Origin: Syntrophotaleaceae bacterium
GTDB lineage: Bacteria > Desulfobacterota > Desulfuromonadia > Desulfuromonadales > Syntrophotaleaceae
Assembly: GCA_041390365.1 (NCBI GenBank)
Contig: JAWKQB010000002.1
Location: forward strand, 1-64,000
Length of the DNA stretch: 64,000 nt
Direction: 5' to 3'
Within the stretch, counting starts at the first letter, position 1; each line of letters begins with the position of its first letter. Below the pieces are notes generated by a model. It searched no databases, was not told the origin of the DNA, and saw only the letters and a list, made by a program, of their open reading frames with translations. This document shows, one piece after another, positions 51,643 through 60,664 of this stretch. Made by a program: the position numbers and the translations under genes.

Positions 51643-53949
51643 ATGGAATATCATTCTTTTTCTGACGAAAACCGGGAGATAGCCGATCTGGTTCCGCAGG
51701 TTGTCTGGAGCGCCGATGCGAAAGGAAAGGTCACTTACTGCAATCGACAGCACCTGGAATTCGAGGGTATCTACCGGCTTCCCGACGGAACCTGGATATG
51801 GGAAGAGGCGCTGCATCCGGATGATCTGGATAAGACCGTCTCGATCTGGAAAAGGGCGGTTGAAACCGGGCAGACATATCATGTCGAGCACCGTCTGAGA
51901 AGAAAGGGCGGGATGTATCGCTGGTACCTGAGCCGGGCCCTGCCGATAAAAGAGCATGGCCAGGTTCTCGGATGGTTCGGGACGGCGACCGACATACACG
52001 ACCTCAAGAACGCCGAACTGTTCAGGCGGGAGAGCGAGCGCCATCTGCGGGCATTTTTCGACAATGCGGCCGTGGGCATGGTGGAGATGGACCTCGATGG
52101 GCGATTTCTCCGGGTCAACGAGAAATTCTGCCAGATCAGCGGCTACACCGGCGAAGAGATCCTGCAGATGAACATGGTCGAACTCACCCACCCGGCGGAT
52201 CGGGAGGCCGATCTGGAGGCTCTGCGGCGCTTCTGTGCTCAGGAGACATCCTTCTACGAAATCGAGAAGCGTTATCTGCGCAAGGATGGGAAGGTGGTCT
52301 GGATCCACGTATCGGCAGGCATGATTCGCCGAGAGGGGGAGGCGCCTCCGACACTGGCCGCCGTCGTCCGCGATATCACAGGTCAGAAACATGCCGAATC
52401 AGCCCAACAAGCAGCCGAACAGGAACTGGTACGAACGAAAAACCGTATGAAGACGGCTCTCGAAGCCGCAAAAATCGGCGCCTGGGAGATCGATCTGGTT
52501 CAGGGAACAGCGTGGCGAACAGCACTGCATGACCAGATATTTGGATATCCTTCGCTTCTACAGAATTGGAATTACGATATTTTTCTGAGCCACGTCATCC
52601 CTGAGGAAAGAGAAAAGGTCGACCGTCTGTTTCGCCAAGCCTGTTCTGAAAGCCTGCCCTGGACAGTCGAATGCCCCATTCGCAGAGCCGATGGCGAGAT
52701 TCGCTGGATCTGGGTTCAGGGGCAGGTTCATCTGGACACGCAGGAAAAACCTGTCAGCATTTACGGTCTCGTGGCCGATGTCACCGAACGCAAAATGATG
52801 GAGAAAAACCTGAAGCAAGCGCAGGAAGTGGCCGAAGAGGCGAATCGGGCCAAAAGTGAATTTCTGGCGAACCTGAGTCATGAAATCCGCACGCCGATGA
52901 CCGTTTTCCTGGCGGCTCTGGAGTTTCTCCGGCAACAGAATCAGAGCCCGGAGCAAAGCCATCTGTTGGAAATGGCCGAAAAATCCGCCCATCGCCTGCG
53001 AGCGCTGATCGAGGATATTCTGGATTTTTCCCGCATCGAGGCCCGGCGAATGGAAATCCGCGAACAGCCTTTTCCTCTGCGGGATTGTGTGCAATCGGCA
53101 GCCGAACTGTTCATGGAATCGGCTCGGCAAAAGCAACTCGGGCTTGCGGTCGACATTCCGCCCGGATTGCCGGAGTTGGTGATCGGAGATGCCGACCGCA
53201 TCAGTCAGGTCCTGATCAACCTGATCAGCAATGCAATCAAATTCACCGAACGCGGAGAAGTCAAAGTGACGGTCGGTGCCGCAGAGGAGAGGTTGGTTTT
53301 TTCCGTGATCGATACCGGTTCCGGCATTCCCGAGGAAAAGCAGGCATTGCTGTTTGAGAGCTTTACCCAGGTGGAGGAGTCCAGAACCCGGCGGCATGGA
53401 GGTACCGGCCTCGGCCTGGCGATCAGCAAGGGGCTGGTGGAGTTGATGAATGGCCGAATCTGGGTGGAAAGCCGGCCCGGTGCAGGCAGCAGGTTCTCCT
53501 TTGCCCTGCCGTTGAAAACAGCCGGTGCTGCTGCAACAGTCCATGAGGCGCCTGAGCCGGTGCCCGCTAAACCGCACGCCAGGATTTTGCTGGTGGAGGA
53601 TGAGCCGGCGGTACAGGAGATGATCAGGCTGATTCTGGAAAGGAGCAGCTACAAGGTTGACTCGGCAAAAACCGGAAGGGAAGCCATCGCCAGCTGGGAG
53701 CAAACCGATTTCGATCTGATCCTGATGGATATGCAGATGCCGGAAATGGACGGGTTGGAGGCGACCAGAACCATTCGAAGGATGGAAAAGGACTTGGGAA
53801 GGACGCACATCTGTATCGTTGCTCTGACAGCCCATGCCCGCCGGGAGGTTCAGGAGCAATGTATGGCAGCGGGGATGGACTCGTATCTCACCAAGCCGAT
53901 CAGCAACAAGGCCCTTCTACACGCTATTGAAGACTGCCTTTCACGTTGA
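51643..53949 (+). CDS. Hybrid sensor histidine kinase with three PAS domains and receiver
   Basis: A 768-residue soluble two-component hybrid: PAS 1 (about 10-125), PAS 2 (135-255), PAS 3 (270-385), dimerisation/phosphoacceptor domain with His413 in FLANLSHEIRTPM, catalytic domain (N box LINLISNAIKFTE, G boxes DTGSGIPEE and GGTGLGLAIS), and a C-terminal receiver with Asp696 in LILMDMQMPEMDG. No membrane span, so it senses a cytoplasmic signal. The receiver at the end implies a phosphorelay or a feedback role. The start has GGAGGG five bases upstream. Its partner regulator is not in the window. Confidence 0.93.
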   Translation: MEYHSFSDENREIADLVPQVVWSADAKGKVTYCNRQHLEFEGIYRLPDGTWIWEEALHPDDLDKTVSIWKRAVETGQTYHVEHRLRRKGGMYRWYLSRALPIKEHGQVLGWFGTATDIHDLKNAELFRRESERHLRAFFDNAAVGMVEMDLDGRFLRVNEKFCQISGYTGEEILQMNMVELTHPADREADLEALRRFCAQETSFYEIEKRYLRKDGKVVWIHVSAGMIRREGEAPPTLAAVVRDITGQKHAESAQQAAEQELVRTKNRMKTALEAAKIGAWEIDLVQGTAWRTALHDQIFGYPSLLQNWNYDIFLSHVIPEEREKVDRLFRQACSESLPWTVECPIRRADGEIRWIWVQGQVHLDTQEKPVSIYGLVADVTERKMMEKNLKQAQEVAEEANRAKSEFLANLSHEIRTPMTVFLAALEFLRQQNQSPEQSHLLEMAEKSAHRLRALIEDILDFSRIEARRMEIREQPFPLRDCVQSAAELFMESARQKQLGLAVDIPPGLPELVIGDADRISQVLINLISNAIKFTERGEVKVTVGAAEERLVFSVIDTGSGIPEEKQALLFESFTQVEESRTRRHGGTGLGLAISKGLVELMNGRIWVESRPGAGSRFSFALPLKTAGAAATVHEAPEPVPAKPHARILLVEDEPAVQEMIRLILERSSYKVDSAKTGREAIASWEQTDFDLILMDMQMPEMDGLEATRTIRRMEKDLGRTHICIVALTAHARREVQEQCMAAGMDSYLTKPISNKALLHAIEDCLSR

Positions 53950-53963
53950 GGGCATGCAGAAAA

Positions 53964-53986
53964 CCCCCGGTATCCACAACCGGGGG
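53964..53986. terminator. Bidirectional terminator between kinase and PRC-barrel genes
   Basis: CCCCCGG and CCGGGGG form a 7-base stem with a 9-base loop. On the minus strand it is followed by TTTT, fitting the end of the PRC-barrel gene. On the plus strand only CCTTTG follows, so termination of the kinase transcript there would be weaker. Confidence 0.75.
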
Positions 53987-54016
53987 CCTTTGCTTGATCC
54001 CTTTCTGTTCCCTGTC

Positions 54017-54634
54017 TTACTCGACAATAACTTCATTCTCTTCAACCGCGCCGTTTCCTTCAATCGCGCCGTCCTCTTCCACAACGCCTTCTTCAAACAT
54101 ACCCTCTTCTTCCCAATAAGGGCTGACGCCGTAATATTCATCAACTTCAGTCAGCTGCTCGTCGGTCAGGGCGGTTTCGATATCCCCTTCAACCTGCTTG
54201 AGTTGATCCTGCTCTGTGGTCAGGATATAGACCATCTCGCGCAATGCAGGCGTTCCCTCGCCCACTTCATCGACGGGCACTTCAGCTCGCATGGCACTGA
54301 AGGGGACAATGTACTGCTCTTCGGCAACCCCCATGACTCCGCTGCCCGCAACAAGGACATATCCGACCTGGCCGGTTTTGAAATCAACAAGGACGTTTTC
54401 AATCTCCCCTATGGTCTCGTCATTCTGATTCCTGAGTTCAGTCCCGATCAGATGATCGGTCAGAATCAGGCTGCTCTTCTGCTGTTGAAACTGCCCCTGG
54501 TACTGTTCCTGACCGGTCTGCTGCGGGGCCGCCTGACCCTGTGCGCCGGATTCCTGATCTGCCGCAAAGACGGCAGGAACCATGAAGAGGCTTGATAAGA
54601 ATAAAAATGCTGTTGCGATAACCGTTTTTTTCAT
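54017..54634 (-). CDS. Exported PRC-barrel protein with acidic tail
   Basis: A 205-residue exported protein: signal peptide (about 1-25, ending AVFAA), a Gln-rich linker, a PRC-barrel domain (TDHLIGTELRNQNDETIGEI to GVAEEQYIVPF), and a highly acidic end with EEDGAIEGNGAVEENE. YYGVSPYW near residue 165 is reminiscent of the end of the PRC protein at 9595 (HYGIAPEF), so the two are paralogues. The start has AAGGAG upstream. PRC-barrel envelope proteins are often linked to stress response; function unproven. Confidence 0.85.
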   Translation of the reverse strand: MKKTVIATAFLFLSSLFMVPAVFAADQESGAQGQAAPQQTGQEQYQGQFQQQKSSLILTDHLIGTELRNQNDETIGEIENVLVDFKTGQVGYVLVAGSGVMGVAEEQYIVPFSAMRAEVPVDEVGEGTPALREMVYILTTEQDQLKQVEGDIETALTDEQLTEVDEYYGVSPYWEEEGMFEEGVVEEDGAIEGNGAVEENEVIVE

Positions 54635-55005
54635 GGATACACTCCTTGTTCTTCTTGGGTATCCTCCTGCCGAACATTCAATTGTCAATACGAAGATTCC
54701 TCTCGAAAGAAGTCCTTATTACTTCCCACCTTATCGAGCTTTCAGCATTTGTCAACGCTGTGGGGACGCTGGTTAATGAGTCTTTTTTCTAATGAAATCA
54801 ATTGCTTATCTTCATTTAAAGGCTATCGTAGCGGGATGACTGGTATCATGGAGAAAAGGCGAAAGGAAAGCTGAGGTGAAAGATTGGCAAGGTTCGGTGA
54901 AAAAATTTTTAACCACTGCTTCCAACCTCGCGCATAGACGCCTGTTGAAAAATTCTTCTTATACGATAAGGGTTTAATAGGCGAATGCAAAGAAAGGAGA
55001 AAAAC
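54635..55005. other. Divergent intergenic region before entericidin-like gene
   Basis: About 370 bases between two divergent starts, with AT-rich patches (TTTTTTCTAATGAAATC and TTGAAAAATTCTTCTTATAC). A TTGAAA at about 54954 may be part of the promoter of the small lipoprotein gene. I see no stable RNA and no palindrome of note. Confidence 0.3.
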
Positions 55006-55131
55006 ATGAAAAGAATTTTGGGCTTTCTGCTGTTGCTGTTTTCCATTTTTTCCCTGTCGGCCTGCAACACTCTCCAGGGAGCAGGTGAGGATATCGAACA
55101 GGCGGGGGAAGAACTGGATGAGGAGCTTTAA
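55006..55131 (+). CDS. Entericidin-like small lipoprotein, 41 residues
   Basis: ATG at 55006 follows AAAGGAG at a good distance. The product has a signal peptide (MKRILGFLLLLFSIFSLSAC, lipobox LSAC) and a short mature part (NTLQGAGEDIEQAGEELD) of the entericidin A/B type. Entericidins are small membrane lipopeptides proposed as a toxin-antidote pair in enteric bacteria under osmotic stress. Here a single copy stands alone, between a PRC-barrel gene and a DUF748 gene. Confidence 0.85.
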   Translation: MKRILGFLLLLFSIFSLSACNTLQGAGEDIEQAGEELDEEL

Positions 55132-55139
55132 CGACAAAA

Positions 55140-55160
55140 GCCCCCGAATCCCTCGGGGGC
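55140..55160. terminator. Terminator between entericidin-like and DUF748 genes
   Basis: GCCCCCGA and TCGGGGGC form an 8-base stem with a 5-base loop. On the minus strand TTTTGT follows, so it best terminates the DUF748 gene. It can also end the converging entericidin-like transcript. Confidence 0.8.
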
Positions 55161-55217
55161 TAAAACAGGTCAGAGCAGCCTGCTGATCCTCTTTTGGAAC
55201 GGAGTTTCTGTTTACAC

Positions 55218-56819
55218 TCATTCCTCTTTTCCTTGTCCGTTTTCACCCCAGTTTTCGAATCCCGGCAGGATTGCCTCAAAAAATCCGTTTCGGATCAACT
55301 CGAGCACTATCTGCCATGTGCTGGCCTCGGGGCTCTCAACGGTGCCCGATAGATCGAAACGGGTGGCTGCCCTCTCCTGGGGGTTCTCCAAAATTTGGGC
55401 CAGAGCCTCGGTAAGTCCTTCCTTGATTTTGTCGATCAGCCCTTCTTCCTGCTCCTGCCGAGGATCATAAACGTCGACATCCCTGAAGAGTGGTTTGGCG
55501 TAGCCGTCGATCTGGCGGCCTCTGACCTCGATTTCGGAATAGTATGAAAAGATTCCTCCAACGACATCCATTCCCGTGTGTGCCCGCAGCAGGTCGTTCA
55601 TGTCCGTCATCCGGGTGCCTGTGATCGCCACCAGCATGTCGAGGTCGGCGCCTTCCTTTATCGGCCGGAAAACGGCTCGCACGAAGGTGTCGCCGCTGTG
55701 CATGAACTGCCCCTCCAGGCGGACCTCCGCCTCGCCGGCGCGGAAGCGATTGGAGAGGTTTTTCACCTGCAGGTCGATGGCGTCCAGGGAAACCCGATAG
55801 GAAGGAGTCTGTGCTTTGTTGACGAAACCCAAGGCGCCCCGGGTCAGGCGCATGTTGTTCACCTTTAACCGCCATTCGCTCTCTTTGGCCTCCCCCAGGC
55901 CTTTCTTGGCTTTCTGCGCCCGCTGTTTCTCTTCCTCAGCGGTGGTCGCAGCATGCACGTAATCGACCTTGAGGCCGTCGATGGTTAGGTTGTCGAGGAT
56001 AGCCTCCCTGACCCGGGGCGAATATTCAACCCGTCCGTCTCCGGCCAGGATTCCCCCCGTCAAATGAACGTTGGCCCGGGTGGTTACGGGGAGCAATTGC
56101 CCAAGAGGGATCTCCTTCACTTGGAGTCGGGCTTTCATTGTTGGATGCGGCTCGGCCAGGAAATTGGCGTTTCCCTCTATCAGACCGTGACCCTTCCCGA
56201 AAATATCAGCTTCCACGCGGAAAGGGGAGGGATAGGTTTCCTCGGGAGAATGGATGTTGCGGATGTTTCCGGCGGTCAGGTTGATCCGGTTCAATTCCAA
56301 TGGTCGGTCAGGGTCCTGGTCGATGTAGGTCAGGCTGCCGTTGACGATCTCCACTCGGTTGATTTTCAGAGGATAGACGTTCTTGACGGCCTCCTGCCAG
56401 CCCCGCTCCTGAACCGGGGTCTCATCCTCGGCTTCGGCCCGCAATTGCCGCAGGTTGATGTGAAGTTGCGGTTTTTCCACAATCACGTCGGATACGAGAT
56501 GGCCGGAAAGCAGTTCCCTCCAGTGCACGCTGGTCACGATGCGGGGGAAGACTGCGAGGGGCGGTTCGGGGTGGGCCTCCTGACGCAGCACCAGGTCATT
56601 GACCACGATAGCGGCACCGAAGGGGAAAATATCGATATCTCCGATCCGGATTTCGTACCCGTCCACAGCTTCGTTTATTTTTCGTTCCCCGTATCGCACC
56701 AAGTGGTCGTCGATAAGATTGGGGACCAGAATGACGATCAGGACTAAAGCGGCGAGAATGCCAAGGCTCCACAAGAGGACCGAGGAAATCCGGCCGCTGC
56801 TGAATCCCGGCTTTTTCAT
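55218..56819 (-). CDS. DUF748/AsmA-like envelope protein
   Basis: A 533-residue protein with one N-terminal span (about 12-34) and a long beta-rich periplasmic part, as in AsmA/TamB-like DUF748 proteins. INEAVDGYEIRIGDIDIFPF, LQVKEIPLGQLLPVTTRANV, MDVVGGIFSYYSEIEVRGR, IDGYAKPLFRDVDVYDPRQ and ERAATRFDLSGTVESPEAST are typical. Such proteins are thought to bridge the envelope and help lipid traffic. It is a single-gene transcript with a terminator at 55140. Confidence 0.88.
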   Translation of the reverse strand: MKKPGFSSGRISSVLLWSLGILAALVLIVILVPNLIDDHLVRYGERKINEAVDGYEIRIGDIDIFPFGAAIVVNDLVLRQEAHPEPPLAVFPRIVTSVHWRELLSGHLVSDVIVEKPQLHINLRQLRAEAEDETPVQERGWQEAVKNVYPLKINRVEIVNGSLTYIDQDPDRPLELNRINLTAGNIRNIHSPEETYPSPFRVEADIFGKGHGLIEGNANFLAEPHPTMKARLQVKEIPLGQLLPVTTRANVHLTGGILAGDGRVEYSPRVREAILDNLTIDGLKVDYVHAATTAEEEKQRAQKAKKGLGEAKESEWRLKVNNMRLTRGALGFVNKAQTPSYRVSLDAIDLQVKNLSNRFRAGEAEVRLEGQFMHSGDTFVRAVFRPIKEGADLDMLVAITGTRMTDMNDLLRAHTGMDVVGGIFSYYSEIEVRGRQIDGYAKPLFRDVDVYDPRQEQEEGLIDKIKEGLTEALAQILENPQERAATRFDLSGTVESPEASTWQIVLELIRNGFFEAILPGFENWGENGQGKEE

Positions 56820-57118
56820 AGGAAGACCTGTCCTCGATATCTCTCAACCCGGAATCAGATCCCTGAAACGGCAGCCTGAGCCATTGGCCAAAAGAACCTC
56901 CAACTGTTTCGGTCGGGGGGTTGGTCAAACCGCTTGAAAACCACTCTAGCACTCGCTTCCGAGGTGTCAAGGCGGATCGATAAAGGGCTCAGGCAAGACC
57001 GAAGAGTTGTATTTTGAGAATTTATAATTACAGTCAAAGAACGGGCCGTTGGGAGGAATTTTGGACATTCCTGTATACTTGAGTAAACTTCCGGTAACGG
57101 CTTTACGGAGGATATTTC

Positions 57119-58393
57119 ATGAAAAAACTGACAGCCGAAGAACTGCTGGCAGCACAGGGAACCCATAGGATAAGGCTGGTCGATGTGCGCTCCGTCGATG
57201 CCTACAACGGCTGGAGGTTCAATGGCGAGGCGCGGGGCGGTCATATCCGTGGAGCCCGCAGTCTGCCCGTCAAATGGCTGGACTATATCGATTGGCCTGA
57301 AATTATCCGGACCAAGAACATTCTGCCCGAACATGCAATCGTGGTTTACAGCGACAATCGGGAGCAGATGGAAAAGGTGGCCGGACAGTTTTCTCGAATC
57401 GGTTACCCCGACGTGGCCCTTTACCCCGGCCTGCTGGACGAATGGATGCCCGACCGGGACCTGCCGATGGAGTGCCTTCCAAACTATCGACATCTGGTTC
57501 CGGCCTCCTGGCTGGACGGTCTGCTGAAAACCGGCCGGGCCCCGGAGTATGACAATGACCGGTTCGTCCTCTGCCACGCCCATTATCAGAATCGCGCGGC
57601 TTACGAAAAAGGGCATATTCCGGGGGCGGTGGACCTGGATACCAATACGCTGGAATCACCGGACAACTGGAACCGGCGCAGCCCCGAAGAGCTGAAGCTG
57701 GCCCTGGAGGGCCTGGGTATCGCCCACGACACCACGGTGATCCTCTATGGACGTTTTTCGTTCCCCGACAACAACGATCCTTTTCCGGGCAGCGCCGCCG
57801 GGCACCTGGGTGCGATCCGCTGTGCGCTGATCATGATGTATGCCGGGGTCAAGGACGTGCGGGTTCTGAACGGAGGGCTGCAGTCGTGGATCGATGCCGG
57901 ACTGCCGCTGAGTACCGAGGACACCCCCAGAAGGCCGGTGAGCGATTTCGGCGCGCCGATCCCTGGCCGAACCGAATTTATCGTGGATACGCCGCAGGCC
58001 AAAGAGATTCTGCAGACGCCCGGACAGAACCTGGTCAGCGTGCGGAGTTGGGACGAATTCATCGGCAAGGTCAGCGGCTACAACTATATCCAAAAGAAAG
58101 GCCGCATCCCGGGGGCGGTTTTTGGCAATTGCGGCAGCGACGCCTACCACATGGAAAATTACCGCAATCTCGACCATACCACCCGGGAGTATCATGAAAT
58201 TGTCGATCTGTGGGCGGAGGTGGGAGTCACCCGGGAAACGTACAATGCATATTACTGCGGCACGGGCTGGCGGGGGAGCGAGGCCTTTTTCAACGCCTGG
58301 CTGATGGGTTGGCCGCGCATCAGCGTTTATGACGGAGGATGGTTCGAGTGGAGCGCCGACGAAAATAATCCTGTTGCCACGGGGGTTCCGTGA
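57119..58393 (+). CDS. eanB: EanB-like hercynine sulfurtransferase (three rhodanese domains)
   Basis: A 424-residue cytosolic protein with three rhodanese-like domains (about 1-115, 125-265 and 285-415). Only the last has the persulfide cysteine in the loop CGTGWRG (Cys380, Thr382). EanB of Chlorobium limicola puts sulfur straight on the C-H bond of hercynine to give ergothioneine without oxygen. From memory its catalytic Cys412 is helped by Tyr353; here Tyr321 stands at exactly the same distance (59 residues). The next gene, overlapping by one base (TGATG), is the methyltransferase that makes hercynine. The start has GGAGGAT upstream. A plain thiosulfate sulfurtransferase is the alternative. 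Confidence 0.8.
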   Translation: MKKLTAEELLAAQGTHRIRLVDVRSVDAYNGWRFNGEARGGHIRGARSLPVKWLDYIDWPEIIRTKNILPEHAIVVYSDNREQMEKVAGQFSRIGYPDVALYPGLLDEWMPDRDLPMECLPNYRHLVPASWLDGLLKTGRAPEYDNDRFVLCHAHYQNRAAYEKGHIPGAVDLDTNTLESPDNWNRRSPEELKLALEGLGIAHDTTVILYGRFSFPDNNDPFPGSAAGHLGAIRCALIMMYAGVKDVRVLNGGLQSWIDAGLPLSTEDTPRRPVSDFGAPIPGRTEFIVDTPQAKEILQTPGQNLVSVRSWDEFIGKVSGYNYIQKKGRIPGAVFGNCGSDAYHMENYRNLDHTTREYHEIVDLWAEVGVTRETYNAYYCGTGWRGSEAFFNAWLMGWPRISVYDGGWFEWSADENNPVATGVP

Positions 58394-59382
58394 TGGATTT
58401 TCACCTGGTCGCTGAAAAATTCACCCTGCGCAACTATCTTGCCGATATTCCCAGGGCGGAGCTGGTCGACACCGTTCTGGCCGGGCTGAAGGCCCCGCAG
58501 AAACGGATCAGCAGCCTGTTCCTCTATGATGCCGTGGGTTCCAAGCTGTTCGAAGAGATTACCCGTCTTCCTGAGTATTATCCGACGCGAACTGAAAAAA
58601 AACTCCTCCGCCGGTTTGCCCCTATTCTGGCGGCGGAATCCAAAGCCTGCAACATTGTCGAGATTGGCAGCGGTGACTGTTCCAAGATCTCGATTCTGCT
58701 GGGGGAAATCCCTTCGCACCGCTGGCATGCCGTCCGTTATACCCCGGTCGATGTCAGCCGCGAGGCGATCAGGGAGTCTGCCGAGGACCTCCAGGGGAAA
58801 TTCCCCGGCATCCGGATTCACGGCATCGTGGCCGATTTCACCCGTCAACTGCATCATGTTCCCAACGGGCGAAATCGCCTTTTCTGTTTTCTGGGGGGCA
58901 CCCTCGGCAATCTGTCCTGGGAACAGAATCGGCAGTTTTTCGAAGATCTCGGCCGGGTGATGCAGGCCGAAGACGCGCTGCTGCTGGGGGTCGATATGGT
59001 CAAACCGGTGGACATTCTGGAAAAAGCCTATAATGACAGCCAGGGAGTGACGGCCGCCTTCAATCGCAATATTCTCAACGTGATCAACCGGCTGGTGGGA
59101 ACGGACTTCGAGCCTTCCAGTTTTGAGCATCTTGCCTTTTTCAACCAGACGCAAAGCCGCATCGAGATGCACCTGAAGGCGACCCGGGAGATGCGGATAT
59201 CCTGTCCCGATCTGCAAGAGGGGATTGTGATCCAGGAGGAGGAAACAATCCATACCGAGAATTCTCACAAATACAGCCCGCAGGATATCGAGGAATTCGC
59301 CTCCATCGGCGGGCTGCAGGTCAAGGACTGCCTGACGGATGAAAACCGCTGGTTCTCCCTGATTCACTTCTGCAAAAAGTAG
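58393..59382 (+). CDS. egtD: L-histidine Nalpha-methyltransferase (EgtD/EanA)
   Basis: A 329-residue SAM-dependent methyltransferase that trimethylates histidine to hercynine, the first step to ergothioneine. The N-terminal LFLYDAVGSKLFEEITRLPE and YYPTRTE, the SAM loop VEIGSGDCSK, PVDVSREAI and FLGGTLGNLSWEQ are hallmarks of the EgtD family. The ATG overlaps the stop of the sulfurtransferase gene, so the two are translated together. SufS follows five bases after its stop. No EgtB, EgtC or EgtA gene is here, which supports the rhodanese route. In anaerobes the gene is called eanA. Confidence 0.93.
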   Translation: MDFHLVAEKFTLRNYLADIPRAELVDTVLAGLKAPQKRISSLFLYDAVGSKLFEEITRLPEYYPTRTEKKLLRRFAPILAAESKACNIVEIGSGDCSKISILLGEIPSHRWHAVRYTPVDVSREAIRESAEDLQGKFPGIRIHGIVADFTRQLHHVPNGRNRLFCFLGGTLGNLSWEQNRQFFEDLGRVMQAEDALLLGVDMVKPVDILEKAYNDSQGVTAAFNRNILNVINRLVGTDFEPSSFEHLAFFNQTQSRIEMHLKATREMRISCPDLQEGIVIQEEETIHTENSHKYSPQDIEEFASIGGLQVKDCLTDENRWFSLIHFCKK

Positions 59383-59386
59383 AGAC

Positions 59387-60604
59387 ATGCTGGATCTGCC
59401 AAAGATAAGAGAATGCTTCCCGATTCTGACCAGGAATATCTGCGGGAAACCTCTGGTTTACCTGGACAACGCCGCCACCACCCAGAAACCCCGGCAGGTG
59501 CTGGACAAACTTTTGGAATTCTATCTTTCCTGCAACAGCAATATTCATCGGGGAGTCCATACCCTGAGCGAGCAGGCCAGCGGAGTCTACGAGGATGCGC
59601 GGGAAAATGTCCGGCAGTTCATCCATGCCGCCGAACCGGCCGAAATCGTTTTCACCCGGGGAGCCACCGAGTCGATCAATCTGGTGGCGGCTTCCTTCGG
59701 CGAGGTGTTTGTTGGAAAAGAAGACGAGATCCTGGTGACCGAGATGGAGCACCATTCCAACCTGGTGCCCTGGCAGAATCTCTGCAAGCGCCGCGGGGCG
59801 GTTCTCAAAGCGGTCCCGTTCAATGATGACGGCACCCTGGCCCTCGACCAGCTGGAATCGATGCTTACTCCCCGAACCCGCCTGCTGGCCCTGACTTATG
59901 TCTCCAATGCCCTCGGACAGATCAATCCGGTCGGAGAGATCGTCGCGCAGGCTCATGCGAAACAGGTTCCGGTGCTGATCGACGGGGCCCAGGCGGTCCA
60001 GCACCTGCCGGTCGACGTGCAGGAGCTCGACTGCGACTTTTTCGTTTTTTCCGGTCACAAGATGTATGCCTCCACCGGGATCGGAGTTCTTTATGGCAAG
60101 CGCCGATGGCTGGAGCAACTGCCGCCCTGGCAGTATGGCGGCGGCATGATCGAAAGGGTCGATCTGGAAGAAACCACCTTTGGCGCCCTTCCCCAGAAAT
60201 TCGAGGCGGGGACGCCGCACGTGGCGGGCGCCGTCAGCCTGGCAGCGGCCATCGACTTCATCCGGGAGATCGGTATCGGGGCGATTGCAGATCACGAAGC
60301 CGATCTGATGAATTACGCTGTCCGGCAGTTGCAGGCGGTTGCGGACCTGACCCTGTACGGCAACGGGGGTCGCCGCTGCGGCGCCGTCTCCTTCAACCTC
60401 AAAGGGCTCCACCCGTACGACGTCGGCATGATTTTGGACAAAATGGGCATCGCGGTCAGGACCGGAGCCCATTGTGCCGAACCGGTGATGAGGCACTACG
60501 GCATCGGCGGGACTCTGAGGGCCAGTTTTGGTCTGTACAACACCCGCGAGGAGATCAACAGCCTGATCTTCGGTCTGGAGAAGGCGCGCAAGCTGCTTGG
60601 TTGA
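59387..60604 (+). CDS. sufS: Cysteine desulfurase SufS (group II)
   Basis: A 405-residue PLP enzyme that takes sulfur from cysteine as enzyme-bound persulfide. PLP lysine: Lys225 in FSGHKMYAS. Catalytic cysteine: Cys363 in RTGAHCAEPVM, the short loop of the group II (SufS/CsdA) type. YLDNAATTQKP, RGATESINLV and MEHHSNLVPWQ are family motifs. The ribosome binding site is weak. sufE follows 60 bases later, and eanB-egtD precede, so it probably loads the sulfurtransferase instead of (or besides) making iron-sulfur clusters: no sufBCD or iscU is in the window. Confidence 0.95.
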   Translation: MLDLPKIRECFPILTRNICGKPLVYLDNAATTQKPRQVLDKLLEFYLSCNSNIHRGVHTLSEQASGVYEDARENVRQFIHAAEPAEIVFTRGATESINLVAASFGEVFVGKEDEILVTEMEHHSNLVPWQNLCKRRGAVLKAVPFNDDGTLALDQLESMLTPRTRLLALTYVSNALGQINPVGEIVAQAHAKQVPVLIDGAQAVQHLPVDVQELDCDFFVFSGHKMYASTGIGVLYGKRRWLEQLPPWQYGGGMIERVDLEETTFGALPQKFEAGTPHVAGAVSLAAAIDFIREIGIGAIADHEADLMNYAVRQLQAVADLTLYGNGGRRCGAVSFNLKGLHPYDVGMILDKMGIAVRTGAHCAEPVMRHYGIGGTLRASFGLYNTREEINSLIFGLEKARKLLG

Positions 60605-60618
60605 TCGAAAGAGCAATA

Positions 60619-60652
60619 GTCCGATTTCGATCCCGATATCGATTTCGACTTT
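60619..60652. repeat. Degenerate GATTTCGATCCCGAT intergenic repeat, copy 2
   Basis: CCGATTTCGATCCCGATATC followed by GATTTCGAC stands between sufS and sufE. It is nearly the same as the stretch at 3357-3396. Its palindromic middle (CGATATCG) could form a small hairpin. It separates sufS and sufE by 60 bases without an obvious terminator. Confidence 0.5.
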
Positions 60653-60664
60653 AAAGGAAGAACA

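Noticed and set aside
54823..55221. A 132-codon minus-strand frame
   Set aside because: It covers the well-supported entericidin-like gene and two regulatory gaps, and has no ribosome binding site or motif.
57119..58393. Simple thiosulfate sulfurtransferase (SseA-like) as the main call
   Set aside because: Three domains, the overlap with the histidine methyltransferase gene and the Tyr-Cys spacing fit EanB better; kept as the alternative.
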